DNA of 64,000 nucleotides from JBDTCS01 sp039923455. Its GTDB lineage: Bacteria > Bacteroidota > Ignavibacteria > Palsa-1295. Positions within the stretch are counted from its first letter, which is position 1, and each line of letters opens with the position of its first letter. Both the position numbers and the translations under genes were made by a program. The notes under the pieces were generated by a model. It was not told where the DNA came from and searched no databases. It saw nothing but the letters and a program-made list of their open reading frames with translations. Positions 1 through 7,989 of this stretch are shown here, in pieces. The stretch lies in contig JBDTCS010000080.1 in the NCBI GenBank assembly GCA_039923455.1, forward strand, positions 1 to 64,000. Direction: 5' to 3'.

Positions 1-255
1 CTTCGATGCAGTTGGACTTGACACCGTCTGACCGTTGATCGTCACTGCGGTAATCGCCGAAGGGACGATTGCAGAGTAGTTTCCTGTGCCAGACACGGTA
101 AGAGACTGTGAACCCGAAGTGTACACAAGCGTAACTGTGCCGAGGTTTTGAACGGTAGTGTTTTCCACCGTCCACGTTTGAGTTTTCGAGGTTGCGCCAA
201 GATTGGAATTCCAGAAAAAAAGAACCAGAATGCAGAGAGTTGTGAGTGATTTCAT
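1..255 (-). CDS. Secreted protein, N-terminal part (runs off the window)
   Basis: An open frame of 85 codons runs leftward from an ATG at 255-253 to the window edge without a stop. It begins MKSLTTLCILVLFF, a clear signal peptide, followed by a threonine/serine/valine-rich segment (TWTVENTTVQNLGTVTLV) that looks like beta-structured extracellular protein. A Bacteroidota-type promoter lies 32-62 bp upstream. No family is recognised; given two nearby proteins with type IX-like tails, a secreted surface protein is likely, but the C-terminus is outside the window. Confidence 0.6.
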   Translation of the reverse strand, partial: MKSLTTLCILVLFFWNSNLGATSKTQTWTVENTTVQNLGTVTLVYTSGSQSLTVSGTGNYSAIVPSAITAVTINGQTVSSPTASK

Positions 256-286
256 AAGTGTTAGTTATTTGTTGTAAGGCTCAGTA

Positions 287-317
287 CAAAGCTACCGGAT
301 TCACATTTTTATATCAA
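287..317 (-). promoter_or_regulatory. Bacteroidota-type promoter for the leftward secreted gene
   Basis: On the minus strand TTGA (317-314) is followed after exactly 19 bp by TAGCTTTG (294-287), matching the Bacteroidota -33 TTG / -7 TAnnTTTG pattern. The start codon is 32 bp downstream. The same element with the same spacing is kept in the second repeat copy at 4987-5017 although the 19 bp between differ, which supports function. Confidence 0.5.
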
Positions 318-428
318 GGACAAACACGCAGATGAAATTAAACGTGAGAATCGCCAATCGGGCATACTTTGGCACTACGGCATTCAGCAATAGAGTCGGT
401 TTTTAGAGATTTTGAAGTAGATTGCAAT

Positions 429-769
429 ATGTTAGCCACTTCTAGGGCTCTCATTACTCCAAGGGAGTTAAACGCCCTGCAAAGATTCTTATTGCTTGTT
501 TGTACCAGAGGTGTTTTTTAACCTTTCCAATTCGGTTCATTAATGATAACAGAGATTGTTTACCTTCGAGGCCGTATGTACGGTGAGGGCTTCGCTAGCA
601 ACAGTTATCTGGTCGAGCGCAATCAATTAACCGAGAAGCTCTTCAACATGCTCTTCATGTTGAAGCTCACGAAGGCGAATGCCTCACAATATCGGATAGC
701 TTCGCTCGAAAACTCACGGGCGATCTTTATAGCACCGGTATTACGGCTTTTCGGACTTTGAGGATTCGC
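429..769 (+). pseudogene. Decayed copy of the helical-repeat protein gene at 5130-6808
   Basis: The frame opens with ATG at 429 (MLATSRALITPRELNALQRF), meets TAA at 519-521, continues in the same frame from ATG 543 and stops at TGA 759-761, where the intact copy has CGA. Compared with the intact gene it carries an in-frame 135-bp deletion, a one-base insertion in a T run and loses all sequence after about residue 115. The remaining protein is nearly identical to its paralogue, so the duplication is recent. It cannot make the full product. Confidence 0.8.
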
Positions 770-805
770 GGCGCCTTCTTTCCAACCTGATCTCCCGATC
801 TACGG

Positions 806-994
806 CTATTGAGGCATCACCAGAAAATCAAATCCCTGCTCGCTCGGATCGCTACCGATCTCGTGACCGAAGCTTTCTTGAATTACTCTAATGCCGTCAG
901 GTGCGTAGAACTTCCTTTCATCGATGCAAGAATTTGCGACTAGACCTACCGTGACCCTCAACGTCGGTCTGAATTGAGTCAGCCATCGCCGCAC
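806..994 (-). other. Small conserved open frame inside repeat R2 (possible gene fragment)
   Basis: A 62-codon frame starting with GTG. Its partner in the other repeat copy (3433-3239) is open over the shared part with many amino-acid differences (for example KFYAPDGI versus KGYAPDSV). The tails diverge outside the repeat. It reads like the C-terminal end of a protein, and a stop two codons upstream of the GTG means nothing longer is present. It could be a relic or non-coding; function unknown. Confidence 0.25.
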
Positions 995-1096
995 CGGTTA
1001 TGAATTATACTAATCGCTCTGCCTATGTTTCGAATAGAACCCTTTTGTTAACTACGGGAATGGGGTAAAGATTGGAAAGAAAAAGCCTGTATCATT
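828..1096 (+). repeat. 269-bp direct repeat R2, copy A
   Basis: Identical in length and without gaps to 3267-3535. Most differences fall in the first 110 bp; the last 160 bp differ at only about two positions. On the minus strand it supplies the last codons of a truncated secreted gene (ending NDTGFFFPIFTPFP) and then a small GTG-initiated frame at 994-806. Confidence 0.9.
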
Positions 1097-1366
1097 CAAA
1101 AATTTGCCAACTGAAAATACATCGCAGGGCAAAGAATCAAATGTCCATAATTGTTTTTCCTGCACTGAGGCAACGCCCACGCGGACAGAATCTCTATTTG
1201 CGTCTCGAATTTCTGAATAACTTCGCGCTGCATTCCAGCCGAACTGCTGACGCGTAATGGTTATCTGCGCAGAGACACGCTGTGAAAGTATTGATCCGAA
1301 TGACTGGATTAGTAGAAAAAATGTAAATCGAATCAAATTCGAATGCTGAGAGGAAGTTGTTTTCAT
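1052..1366 (-). pseudogene. Truncated secreted protein running into repeat R2
   Basis: From ATG 1366-1364 the frame encodes a signal peptide (MKTTSSQHSNLIRFTFFLLI, cleavage probably after VSAQ) and about 60 mature residues beginning ITITRQQFGWNAARSY and containing LWTFDSLP, a pattern common at the N-terminus of Bacteroidota secreted beta-proteins. At 1096 the frame enters repeat R2 and ends NDTGFFFPIFTPFP. The gene is therefore an N-terminal stub joined to repeat sequence. It lies 48 bp after the stop of the gene at 1414-3210 and was probably its operon partner. Confidence 0.6.
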
Positions 1367-1413
1367 GATGAGCGCCAAAGAAGCGGGCATGGTAAAATGT
1401 AAATGCGTAAGAC

Positions 1414-3210
1414 TTACCTTAGAAAATATTGATTCAAGTGCGTCGTTGTCGCCGATTGATAGAGTACATAGATCCCTGGAGTATCCAACGGAGAAGCGAT
1501 AGCTTGCAAGCCTCCGCCTTCGAATTGCTCCGGTACTTTCCATTCACCAAGCAATCGCTTTGTAGACAAACTATAGGCCTGGGCGACGTAGATCGGCTGG
1601 TCGTTGAGTGTATGCCCGTTTCTTCTAATTGCCCAAAGTACCCGAAGTGTGTCCGACGAGGTTCCAATCGCAAAGATTCTGGCTCCCATTCCATTCCAGC
1701 AGCTATCGACAGCAGCAATTGTCGGCAATGAGGTAGGCAATGGGCGGACCGCCAGCATGTCACCATTAAAATAAGACTTTAGCGGAAACTCATCTCCTTT
1801 CGATGACAGGATTTTAGGCACCAATTGCTGGCCCATCAGATATCGATCACCCCAGCGTGCACCGACAGGGTGGACGAGCGCATAGCCAATTCCGTAGCCA
1901 CGATGTACCGAATCCAACTTTCCAAGAAAACTCTTGAAAGCACCCGTCTTCAGATCAAAAACCGCAAAGAGTGGTGTCCGCTCATAAAAAGATGGGTTGA
2001 GAGGATTGTGCCCTCGGACGGTGTCACTCGACGAAAATCCAAAAGTTGGATAGCCCTTCGAAACCTCCAACACTACCTCGGAGTCGCAGCCCATCTTAAT
2101 ATCTACGATCGCAAATCCGAGTACGGAGTCAGGTACGGCCTCGATGCGAGTAACTCGCTTCACCTCATAGGTTGTTGGATCGAATGTAACGACAGCCCGC
2201 GCGTTGCGGTAGGTCATCCGGCGTTCTGGAGGCGTACCGTTCGCATTCGGCGGCGTGTGTGTCAACGACTTCTTATAAAAGAATTCAGGCAGAGAGGCAG
2301 TCGATACAACTTTGTTCGCTTGGTGAAACGTTTGCGTCTCAAACAACATGGCATTTGAGAGACCCATTTTTTCCAACGCATTAAATAGTGAGTCACTGAC
2401 CTCGGTGCTAAAGGTTTTCCGAAGCGAATACTCGGGTTTGTATGTATGTTGATAAGCACCACTCGCGAGATCAAACTGCCACGGTGATAAGGTCAAAGCA
2501 TCTTCAAGTTCGACCAGTTCGTATTTTTCATCCACGGAAAAGGTAGTAACCTTGCTCAAAGCGTGCGAAGAATCTTCGCGAAGGGTCAGTGAGCGCGAAA
2601 GGATAGGCGTCTTCCACTCCGATCGTACATTCTCAATCTCGGGATTATCAGCCACTGCGCCTTCTGTGCTGATCGTCATCGAGGCTTCGTCTCGCGTCGT
2701 GGCTTCTCCCCAATCCACAAGCGAAGCCCTTGCGAGCGAGTCATCGACTGTAACACCGTAGAGTGTCATTGCGTGGATCAAGCTTCCGTCACGTTTCCAC
2801 ACCGTCACCACCGGAGGGGACGCAGGAAAGTTAATCTCCTTTGCAAGATCGCCCGCGGTATCAATCACTACTGGAAATTTGAATCCTCGACCGGAGAGAT
2901 AATGTTCTACCGCAAGGAGTCTGGGGTAATTTATTACACCTAAAACACTCCCCGCAAAGCCGATACTTCGAAGATGCTCAACATACGGGCCAATAAACCC
3001 TTCGCAACGTGGACAGAGCATCGGAGAGACCAAAATGACAACGACCGTATCACTCGGTGCGTGCATGTGTGTGAGCAATCGTTGCACGACATGTGATGTA
3101 CCCCGAAAACGCAATTGATAGAACGATTGCGATCGGGCTGGACCAGCGACAGCAATCAGCACAAGTATTGTGAGGCTAAGTCTTAATAAACAAGAAGTCT
3201 TGTATCCCAT
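1414..3210 (-). CDS. Secreted thioredoxin-fold plus propeller-like protein
   Basis: A 598-residue exported protein. ATG at 3210 is chosen because it gives a signal peptide (LSLTILVLIAVAGPARS, then QSF); the longer open frame to 3270 starts inside repeat R2. Residues 50-175 resemble a thioredoxin-like domain with CPRC at 66-69 after VVVILVSPML and a later cis-proline-like SPPVV. The rest is rich in short beta segments with repeated phrases such as FAIVDIK and LFAVFDLKTG, resembling the propeller-type proteins of Bacteroidota. The redox role is inferred; propeller assignment is a guess. It is flanked by the two R2 copies. Confidence 0.65.
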   Translation of the reverse strand: MGYKTSCLLRLSLTILVLIAVAGPARSQSFYQLRFRGTSHVVQRLLTHMHAPSDTVVVILVSPMLCPRCEGFIGPYVEHLRSIGFAGSVLGVINYPRLLAVEHYLSGRGFKFPVVIDTAGDLAKEINFPASPPVVTVWKRDGSLIHAMTLYGVTVDDSLARASLVDWGEATTRDEASMTISTEGAVADNPEIENVRSEWKTPILSRSLTLREDSSHALSKVTTFSVDEKYELVELEDALTLSPWQFDLASGAYQHTYKPEYSLRKTFSTEVSDSLFNALEKMGLSNAMLFETQTFHQANKVVSTASLPEFFYKKSLTHTPPNANGTPPERRMTYRNARAVVTFDPTTYEVKRVTRIEAVPDSVLGFAIVDIKMGCDSEVVLEVSKGYPTFGFSSSDTVRGHNPLNPSFYERTPLFAVFDLKTGAFKSFLGKLDSVHRGYGIGYALVHPVGARWGDRYLMGQQLVPKILSSKGDEFPLKSYFNGDMLAVRPLPTSLPTIAAVDSCWNGMGARIFAIGTSSDTLRVLWAIRRNGHTLNDQPIYVAQAYSLSTKRLLGEWKVPEQFEGGGLQAIASPLDTPGIYVLYQSATTTHLNQYFLR

Positions 3211-3266
3211 TTCTGAGTTCGAAGCAAATCGTATATTCTTAAGAGAAGAAGCAGGGCGCGGGAATG

Positions 3267-3535
3267 TCAAATCCCTGCTCGCTCGGATCGCTACCGATCG
3301 CGTGACTGAAGCTGTCTTGAATTACTGTAACGCTGTCGGGTGCGTAGCCCTTCCTTTCATCGATGGAAGAATTTGCGACTAGACCTACCGTGACCCTCAA
3401 CGTCGGTCTGAATTGAGTCAGCCATCGCCGCACCGGTTATGAATTATACTAATCGCTCTGCCAATGTTTCGAATAAAACCCTTTTGTTAACTACGGGAAT
3501 GGGGTAAAGATTGGAAAGAAAAAGCCTGTATCATT
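3267..3535 (+). repeat. 269-bp direct repeat R2, copy B
   Basis: Gap-free match to 828-1096, offset 2439 bp. It again lies immediately downstream (minus strand) of a broken exported-protein gene and again provides the ending NDTGFFFPIFTPFP in the same phase. Confidence 0.9.
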
Positions 3536-3763
3536 AAAAGATAGATTGTATTGGTCTGAACAAATATTATTGCCCAAATCATCATATTGGGACACGCTTA
3601 TTTGAAGATTGTTGAAGGTATCATCACCCTCATTGCCATCTTCATCTATCGTGAAACTGAATTGCGCGCATTTTATAGCCATAACGGTTCTTGCTTTAAC
3701 GGATGTAGAAAATTATGTTACGGAATAAAGTGTTGCGATCACGAGAACTCTTAAATCTTTCAT
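3491..3763 (-). pseudogene. Broken exported-protein gene: nonsense codon and repeat-derived 3' end
   Basis: ATG 3763-3761 has an AAGGA-type ribosome site and starts a signal-like MKDLRVLVIATLYSVT, interrupted by TAA at 3715-3713. The same frame reopens (ATG 3682) and codes for an acidic segment containing FTIDEDGNEGDDTF before entering repeat R2 at 3535 and ending NDTGFFFPIFTPFP. Both a nonsense mutation and a 3' truncation are visible. A short protein from 3682 is possible but would lack an export signal. It follows the gene at 3798-4874. Confidence 0.65.
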
Positions 3764-3797
3764 ATCGGTATCCTTGAATCTAAACATTGAAAATTAC

Positions 3798-4874
3798 TTA
3801 TTGAAGTACAACGACTTTGATGTCCGCAGAATAATCATCAGAGAATACTCGCAACAAATATGCGCCTGCTGGTAATTGCGATACCGGTAGGTCAATGTGA
3901 TTCAAACCCTTTGCCAAGGTTCTTTTATTTGAATACACTACTGATCCATTCAATGTACAGAGCGACATTTCGACATTCAATGCGTTGTTTGCTTCCAAAG
4001 TAGTTGATAACGTTCTTCTCGCTGGGTTTGTCGTAGCTGCAAGTGAGAAAGGATATGAAATTGTGGTGCGAACCGACGACCCTATTAATGGCAAAACAGG
4101 CTTAGGTATTCTATGATAGTACCCGTATGTTGCTGCCGTTGTTGCTCCTTGTAAGTTCATCACTTCGCCAGTTGTGGATAAGGACGCGCCGGATTTCAAG
4201 TTACTCACCATTACGACGTCGATATAAGCCGAGGCACCTGAATCAAGGGGCAAAACGAGCTTTCGAAATGATGGGGAATTTCCAGTAGTTGCATAGTACA
4301 AGTGATGTGTTGTTTTACTTGTCCAGCAACGAATAGTATCTAAATGTGCTAGGATGAATCCCGTTGTGGCTGCATGTAAATTGATTATATACAGGACGCT
4401 CGATGATTGATTAAAGTAGTTTGTGTCTGGGACAATAGGCTTGTTGTCTCTTGACGAATAGGTTGCAAGCAATGAAGTCGCGACCGAATGGAGAAAAAGT
4501 GTATCTTTACCATCTAAGACTGCCGTAATTTGCGCTTTGTTATCAAAGAAAGCAAATCGGTAAAAACTGAGTGTATCCGAATGGCTGGAAGTTGTAAAAG
4601 TATTTGACCTATAAAAGCCCGTGCCAACAGATCCTCTCGCTGAATCCTGAAAGCCAACGAAGCTATATCCGCCAGTTTTCCTAAGTGCTATTCCCCCGAG
4701 TTCATACTTGAATATGGTAGAATCATTCAGCACTGACGTTGTCATTCGATACTGAACAGTATCGGAAGCAACCTTCTTTCCGGCTAAGTAGCCAATCGCG
4801 GATTGACCGAATGCTACAGGACTTGTAGCAAACAGAAGAAATAGCACAGGAAATACCTTAAATTTCGTTCTCAT
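3798..4874 (-). CDS. Secreted protein with type IX-like C-terminal sorting domain
   Basis: 358 residues from ATG 4874, chosen because it begins the signal peptide MRTKFKVFPVLFLLFATSPV (cleavage near AFGQ). The body is Ser/Thr-rich beta-type sequence of no known family. The last 75 residues have the features of a Bacteroidota C-terminal sorting domain: NPARRTLSTTLEA, a central LNGSVVYS, GLNHIDLPVSQLPAGAYLLR and a short strand at the end (IKVVVLQ). It is therefore probably exported across the outer membrane by a type IX system, whose components are not in this window. The promoter at 4987-5017 probably drives it through a roughly 110-nt leader. Confidence 0.75.
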   Translation of the reverse strand: MRTKFKVFPVLFLLFATSPVAFGQSAIGYLAGKKVASDTVQYRMTTSVLNDSTIFKYELGGIALRKTGGYSFVGFQDSARGSVGTGFYRSNTFTTSSHSDTLSFYRFAFFDNKAQITAVLDGKDTLFLHSVATSLLATYSSRDNKPIVPDTNYFNQSSSVLYIINLHAATTGFILAHLDTIRCWTSKTTHHLYYATTGNSPSFRKLVLPLDSGASAYIDVVMVSNLKSGASLSTTGEVMNLQGATTAATYGYYHRIPKPVLPLIGSSVRTTISYPFSLAATTNPARRTLSTTLEANNALNVEMSLCTLNGSVVYSNKRTLAKGLNHIDLPVSQLPAGAYLLRVFSDDYSADIKVVVLQ

Positions 4875-4986
4875 ATCACAACTGAAATATGCTACTGAAT
4901 TCACCTGTCCAACGAATGGTCAACGGTCGCATTAAGTAGATAGTCCCCCCTCATAAGTATTAGTTGTTTTTTTGTAAATCTGAGTA

Positions 4987-5017
4987 CAAAGCTACGGCAT
5001 TCGCATCTTTTTATCAA
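4987..5017 (-). promoter_or_regulatory. Bacteroidota-type promoter for the leftward gene at 3798-4874
   Basis: Minus strand TTGA (5017-5014), 19 bp, TAGCTTTG (4994-4987), the same arrangement as at 287-317. The spacer has diverged while both boxes are unchanged. Confidence 0.5.
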
Positions 5018-5129
5018 GGACAAACACGCAGATGAAATTAAACGTGAGAATCGCCAATCCGTTATACTTTGGCACCAGAGCATCCATCTAAAAGAGACGA
5101 TTAGTATAGATTTTGAAGTAGATTGCAAT

Positions 5130-5246
5130 ATGTTAGCTGCTTCTAGGGCTCTCATTACTCCAAAGGAGTTAAACGCCCTGCAAAGATTCTTATTGTATGT
5201 TTGTACCAGAGGCGTTTTTAACCTTTCCCATCCGATACATTCATGA
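5130..5246 (+). CDS. 38-codon upstream frame, probably the displaced N-terminus of the next gene
   Basis: Encodes ALITPKELNALQRFLL and GVFNLS, then stops at TGA 5244-5246, which overlaps the ATG of the next frame (ATGA). The LTPKEL..LQRFL..FN pattern resembles, from memory, the N-terminal helix pair of Bacteroidota conserved helical-repeat proteins (Lsp.El..f..FL.SPyFN), and the downstream frame continues that alignment. A -1 shift at TCATGA would fuse both into one protein of 559 residues. The same offset exists in the decayed copy, so it predates the duplication. Alternatives: a true leader peptide with translational coupling, or an old frameshift. Confidence 0.45.
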   Translation: MLAASRALITPKELNALQRFLLYVCTRGVFNLSHPIHS

Positions 5247-6808
5247 TTACAGAGTTTGCTTACCTTCGAGACCTTGCGAGAACCATCCGCACGCACTTTC
5301 CGACTCGTAGCCAAATTGTAAGATTTGATTCAATGGAGGATGTTCACGCTACGATGTTTTCGGGATTACTTGATGACTCGCTGGCTGATGAAAGCTCACT
5401 TCGAGCCCGTATGTCCGGTGAGGGCTACGCAAGCAACAGTTATCTGGTCGAGCGCAATCAACTAAAAGAGAAGCTCTTCAACATGCTCTTCATGTTGAAA
5501 CTCACGAAGGCGAATGCCTCGCAATATCGGATAGCTTCGCTCGAAAACTCACGAGCGATCTTTATAGCACAGGCATTAAGGCTTTTCGGACTTCGAGGAT
5601 TCGCAACCCGCACAATTCGCAAGGGGTTAGCGGATGCCACCAAGTTCGAGTTTACTGCGCATCGGCTTCTCTTTTTGCAATTGTTGCGGGAAGAAGCTTC
5701 GGAAGCTGGGAACAAGCAAGTACTAACTGGACTTCACAGAACGACTGCCAAGGTACTCGAACTGCTCGGAGCCGAATTTGAAGCGGCGCAGCTTTCCGAA
5801 GAAATCACTACATTGCTTGTGGTCACCGGTTCAAGGAATCAAGCAATTGTTACAAAGTCGAAGGGCACAGTAGAGGGACTTAAGATGTTATTTGAACACC
5901 ACGAGACTTTTAATATTGGCCTCAAGTATTTCACACTGTCAGCGCTTTCCTTAGAAGTCCAAGGTCGCTACACCGAAGCAATCAAAATGTGTGATTCGGC
6001 ATCGCGGTTTCTTCGCGATCACCCACAATTCGACAGCCCTTCTTTTTATGCGAGCCTTGCATTCAGGAAACTTGATTGTGCCTTGCATGCAAGAAAATAC
6101 GACGATGCGCTGGAGGCGGCAGCAGAGTGCAAGCGGCTCTACGCGCCCGGAAATCAAATTTGGTTTGTATTCATGGAAGCTCTGTATTTTCTACAAATGC
6201 AGAGGTGCGAATTTGAATTGGCAAAGGCAACGCTGCTCGAAGTTACTCTACATAAGCGATTTGGCATACTAACAGAGCATCGAACGCAGCGCTGGGCACT
6301 ATATGGCTTTTATCTTGAGTATGCTCAAGGGAAATATACCGATCGAGAGCTCGCGAAGCAACGGCTCGCAACACTGCGGCGCATGATTTATTCCACCCCC
6401 GATTATGGAAGGGATAAGGCGGGCTTCAATCTCGCAATCGTTATTTTGGATTTTCTGATACTGCTTGAAACGAGGCAGTATGGAGAACTCTCGGAAGATC
6501 TCGAAGCGCTCCAAAAATATCGGCAGCGTCATCTACAAGATGATCCCGAGGCCAGTCGCTATGTGCTACTATTGATCGAGATCGCACGCAACGTAGATTC
6601 GCTCACAGCGATAAAACTTGCCGGACGAGCCTTCACTAAATCAGGAAAACGCCGCACGCCTCCATTGCTACTACATGCAAGTGAGCGGCTCGAAATTCTT
6701 CCGTACGATTGGATGGCCGCGAAGATACTGAAGCAAATTCAAGAAGATCTTGCCGATCAGCCGACGAGGAAAAACGAGGTGAAGCCAAGCGTAAAACGTA
6801 AACGCTGA
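5243..6808 (+). CDS. Helical-repeat (TPR-like) protein, intact copy
   Basis: 521 residues, almost wholly alpha-helical, with TPR-like helix pairs in the centre (FTLSALSLEVQGRYTEAIKM, FRKLDCALHARKYDDALEAA) and a basic C-terminus ending KRKR. No signal peptide or membrane segment, so probably cytosolic and involved in protein-protein contacts; no enzymatic motif is visible. The start overlaps the stop of the 38-codon frame at 5130-5246, and the first 120 codons are duplicated at 429-769. The stop lies 17 bp from the convergent end of dprA. I do not recognise a named function. Confidence 0.7.
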   Translation: MITEFAYLRDLARTIRTHFPTRSQIVRFDSMEDVHATMFSGLLDDSLADESSLRARMSGEGYASNSYLVERNQLKEKLFNMLFMLKLTKANASQYRIASLENSRAIFIAQALRLFGLRGFATRTIRKGLADATKFEFTAHRLLFLQLLREEASEAGNKQVLTGLHRTTAKVLELLGAEFEAAQLSEEITTLLVVTGSRNQAIVTKSKGTVEGLKMLFEHHETFNIGLKYFTLSALSLEVQGRYTEAIKMCDSASRFLRDHPQFDSPSFYASLAFRKLDCALHARKYDDALEAAAECKRLYAPGNQIWFVFMEALYFLQMQRCEFELAKATLLEVTLHKRFGILTEHRTQRWALYGFYLEYAQGKYTDRELAKQRLATLRRMIYSTPDYGRDKAGFNLAIVILDFLILLETRQYGELSEDLEALQKYRQRHLQDDPEASRYVLLLIEIARNVDSLTAIKLAGRAFTKSGKRRTPPLLLHASERLEILPYDWMAAKILKQIQEDLADQPTRKNEVKPSVKRKR

Positions 6809-6825
6809 GCTACTATAAACGATGC

Positions 6826-7947
6826 TTAATTCAGCAGCACAAATTGTTTGCCGGCTAATTGCCGAACTACGTTTTTAAATTCAAGTGTCAGTAGTTGGAC
6901 CAAGATGTCCTGGACTTCGATTTCTGCACGTTCGGCGAGTGCATCAATATGCAAAGGCCCACCGGCTGATTCGAGTACATCGACAATCTTGTTTTCAAAA
7001 AGCGTAAGGTCCGTGGGTCGGGGAGCACTCTTCGCGCGAGTGTTTGCACTTGCGGCGCTCCAGCCAAGCTCGACGAGCACGTCTTCACCCGAAAGAATAA
7101 GTTTTGCTCTGCTCTCACGAATGAGCTGATTCGGGCCTTTGCTCATTTGCCGATAAATATCACCTGGCAATGCGAAGACCTCTCGATTCTGATCGAGCGC
7201 AAGCGTCGCAGTTATCATGCTTCCACCACTCACATCGCTCTCTATCACAACGATACCTTTCGCCAATCCACTCACGATTCTATTGCGCCATGGAAAGTTG
7301 CGAGCATCCGGAGGTGTGCCGAACGGAAGTTCACTCACCAGCAATCCTCGCCCGGATCGCACCAGCGTTTCAGCGAGATCTTTATTCGTAGCCGGGTAAA
7401 TTATGTCAAGCCCGGAACCGAGCACGCAGATCGTTTTGCCGCCCGACTCATACGCTGCCGTATGCGCAGCAGTATCTACACCGCGAGCAAAACCACTCGT
7501 AACGACAACGGAATGTTCTGCGAAGTGCTCACAAATTTCTTTCGTCGCGCGCTTACCATAGTCGGTAACGCGACGAGAGCCGATCACCGCAACATTTTTC
7601 TTCTCCTGCAGAAGCTCAACATTTCCATGTGTGAAGAGGAGCGCCGGTGGATCAAAGATCGTCTTTAGTGACGCCGGATAGTCGTCATCAAAATAGGTTA
7701 TGATCTGCTTTTCTTCGGTTAGCTTAGCGATCTGCCCTTGAGGTATGAAATTCTTTTCTTTACGCCCTTCGATTAGTGCGTCTACTGTCTGCTTGCCCAT
7801 ATTCGGCACCTTGCGAAGTTGCGAGGAGTTTGCGCTGAGCGCGGCCTCGGCACTACCGAAGTATTCGCGCAACGCAATAAGCCGCTTGGCTCCAATGCCG
7901 GAAATAAAATAGAGTGTTAGGTATGCTTCGAGTTCTGAAGTGAGCAT
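6826..7947 (-). CDS. dprA: DNA-processing protein DprA/Smf
   Basis: A 373-residue DprA. The N-terminus carries a helix-hairpin-helix-like region (ISGIGAKRLIAL, RKVPNMGKQ), followed by the Rossmann-like core with VAVIGSRRVTDYG, VVVTSGFARGVDTAAH, CVLGSGLDIIYP and PWRNRIVSGLA, and a C-terminal winged-helix domain (LHIDALAERAEI, VQDILVQLLTLE). In other bacteria DprA loads RecA on incoming single-stranded DNA during natural transformation. It is the last gene of the leftward envelope cluster, 42 bp after the enoyl-CoA hydratase. No other competence gene is in this window. Confidence 0.95.
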   Translation of the reverse strand: MLTSELEAYLTLYFISGIGAKRLIALREYFGSAEAALSANSSQLRKVPNMGKQTVDALIEGRKEKNFIPQGQIAKLTEEKQIITYFDDDYPASLKTIFDPPALLFTHGNVELLQEKKNVAVIGSRRVTDYGKRATKEICEHFAEHSVVVTSGFARGVDTAAHTAAYESGGKTICVLGSGLDIIYPATNKDLAETLVRSGRGLLVSELPFGTPPDARNFPWRNRIVSGLAKGIVVIESDVSGGSMITATLALDQNREVFALPGDIYRQMSKGPNQLIRESRAKLILSGEDVLVELGWSAASANTRAKSAPRPTDLTLFENKIVDVLESAGGPLHIDALAERAEIEVQDILVQLLTLEFKNVVRQLAGKQFVLLN

Positions 7948-7989
7948 CTTTTTCGAAGAGTGCTTCGGATGATGGTTGATTGTGAAAAA

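Larger units (their letters stand above)
253..769 (+). repeat. Long direct repeat R1, copy A (decayed)
   Basis: This segment is homologous to 4952-5604 in the same orientation. Both copies span a divergent promoter region, a 38-codon reading frame and the start of a helical-repeat protein gene. Copy A lacks 135 bp that in copy B lie between two CTTCGAG direct repeats (5264-5270 and 5399-5405), has one extra T in a T run (514-519), and ends where similarity stops at 769. Confidence 0.85.
4952..5604 (+). repeat. Long direct repeat R1, copy B (intact)
   Basis: Homologous to 253-769, covering the divergent promoter region and the first 120 codons of the downstream gene. A relic ATG on the minus strand (4954-4952), matching the start codon of the secreted gene at 255, here leads to only 17 codons and a stop, so the original leftward neighbour was replaced. 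Confidence 0.85.

Noticed and set aside
420..480. GTTAAAC motifs that fit the integron attC half-site pattern in both R1 copies
   Set aside because: The motif sits inside the 38-codon coding frame, lacks the paired half-sites of an attC hairpin, and no integrase is present.
510..525. TTTTTTA slippery heptamer in the decayed copy as a -1 frameshift site
   Set aside because: It is not in the required phase relative to the upstream frame, and the intact copy has one T fewer and no heptamer.
4901..5314. 137-codon minus-strand open frame
   Set aside because: It is antisense to the conserved R1 coding sequence and its codon pattern is that of a shadow; only the 17 codons from 4954 are relic of a real start.
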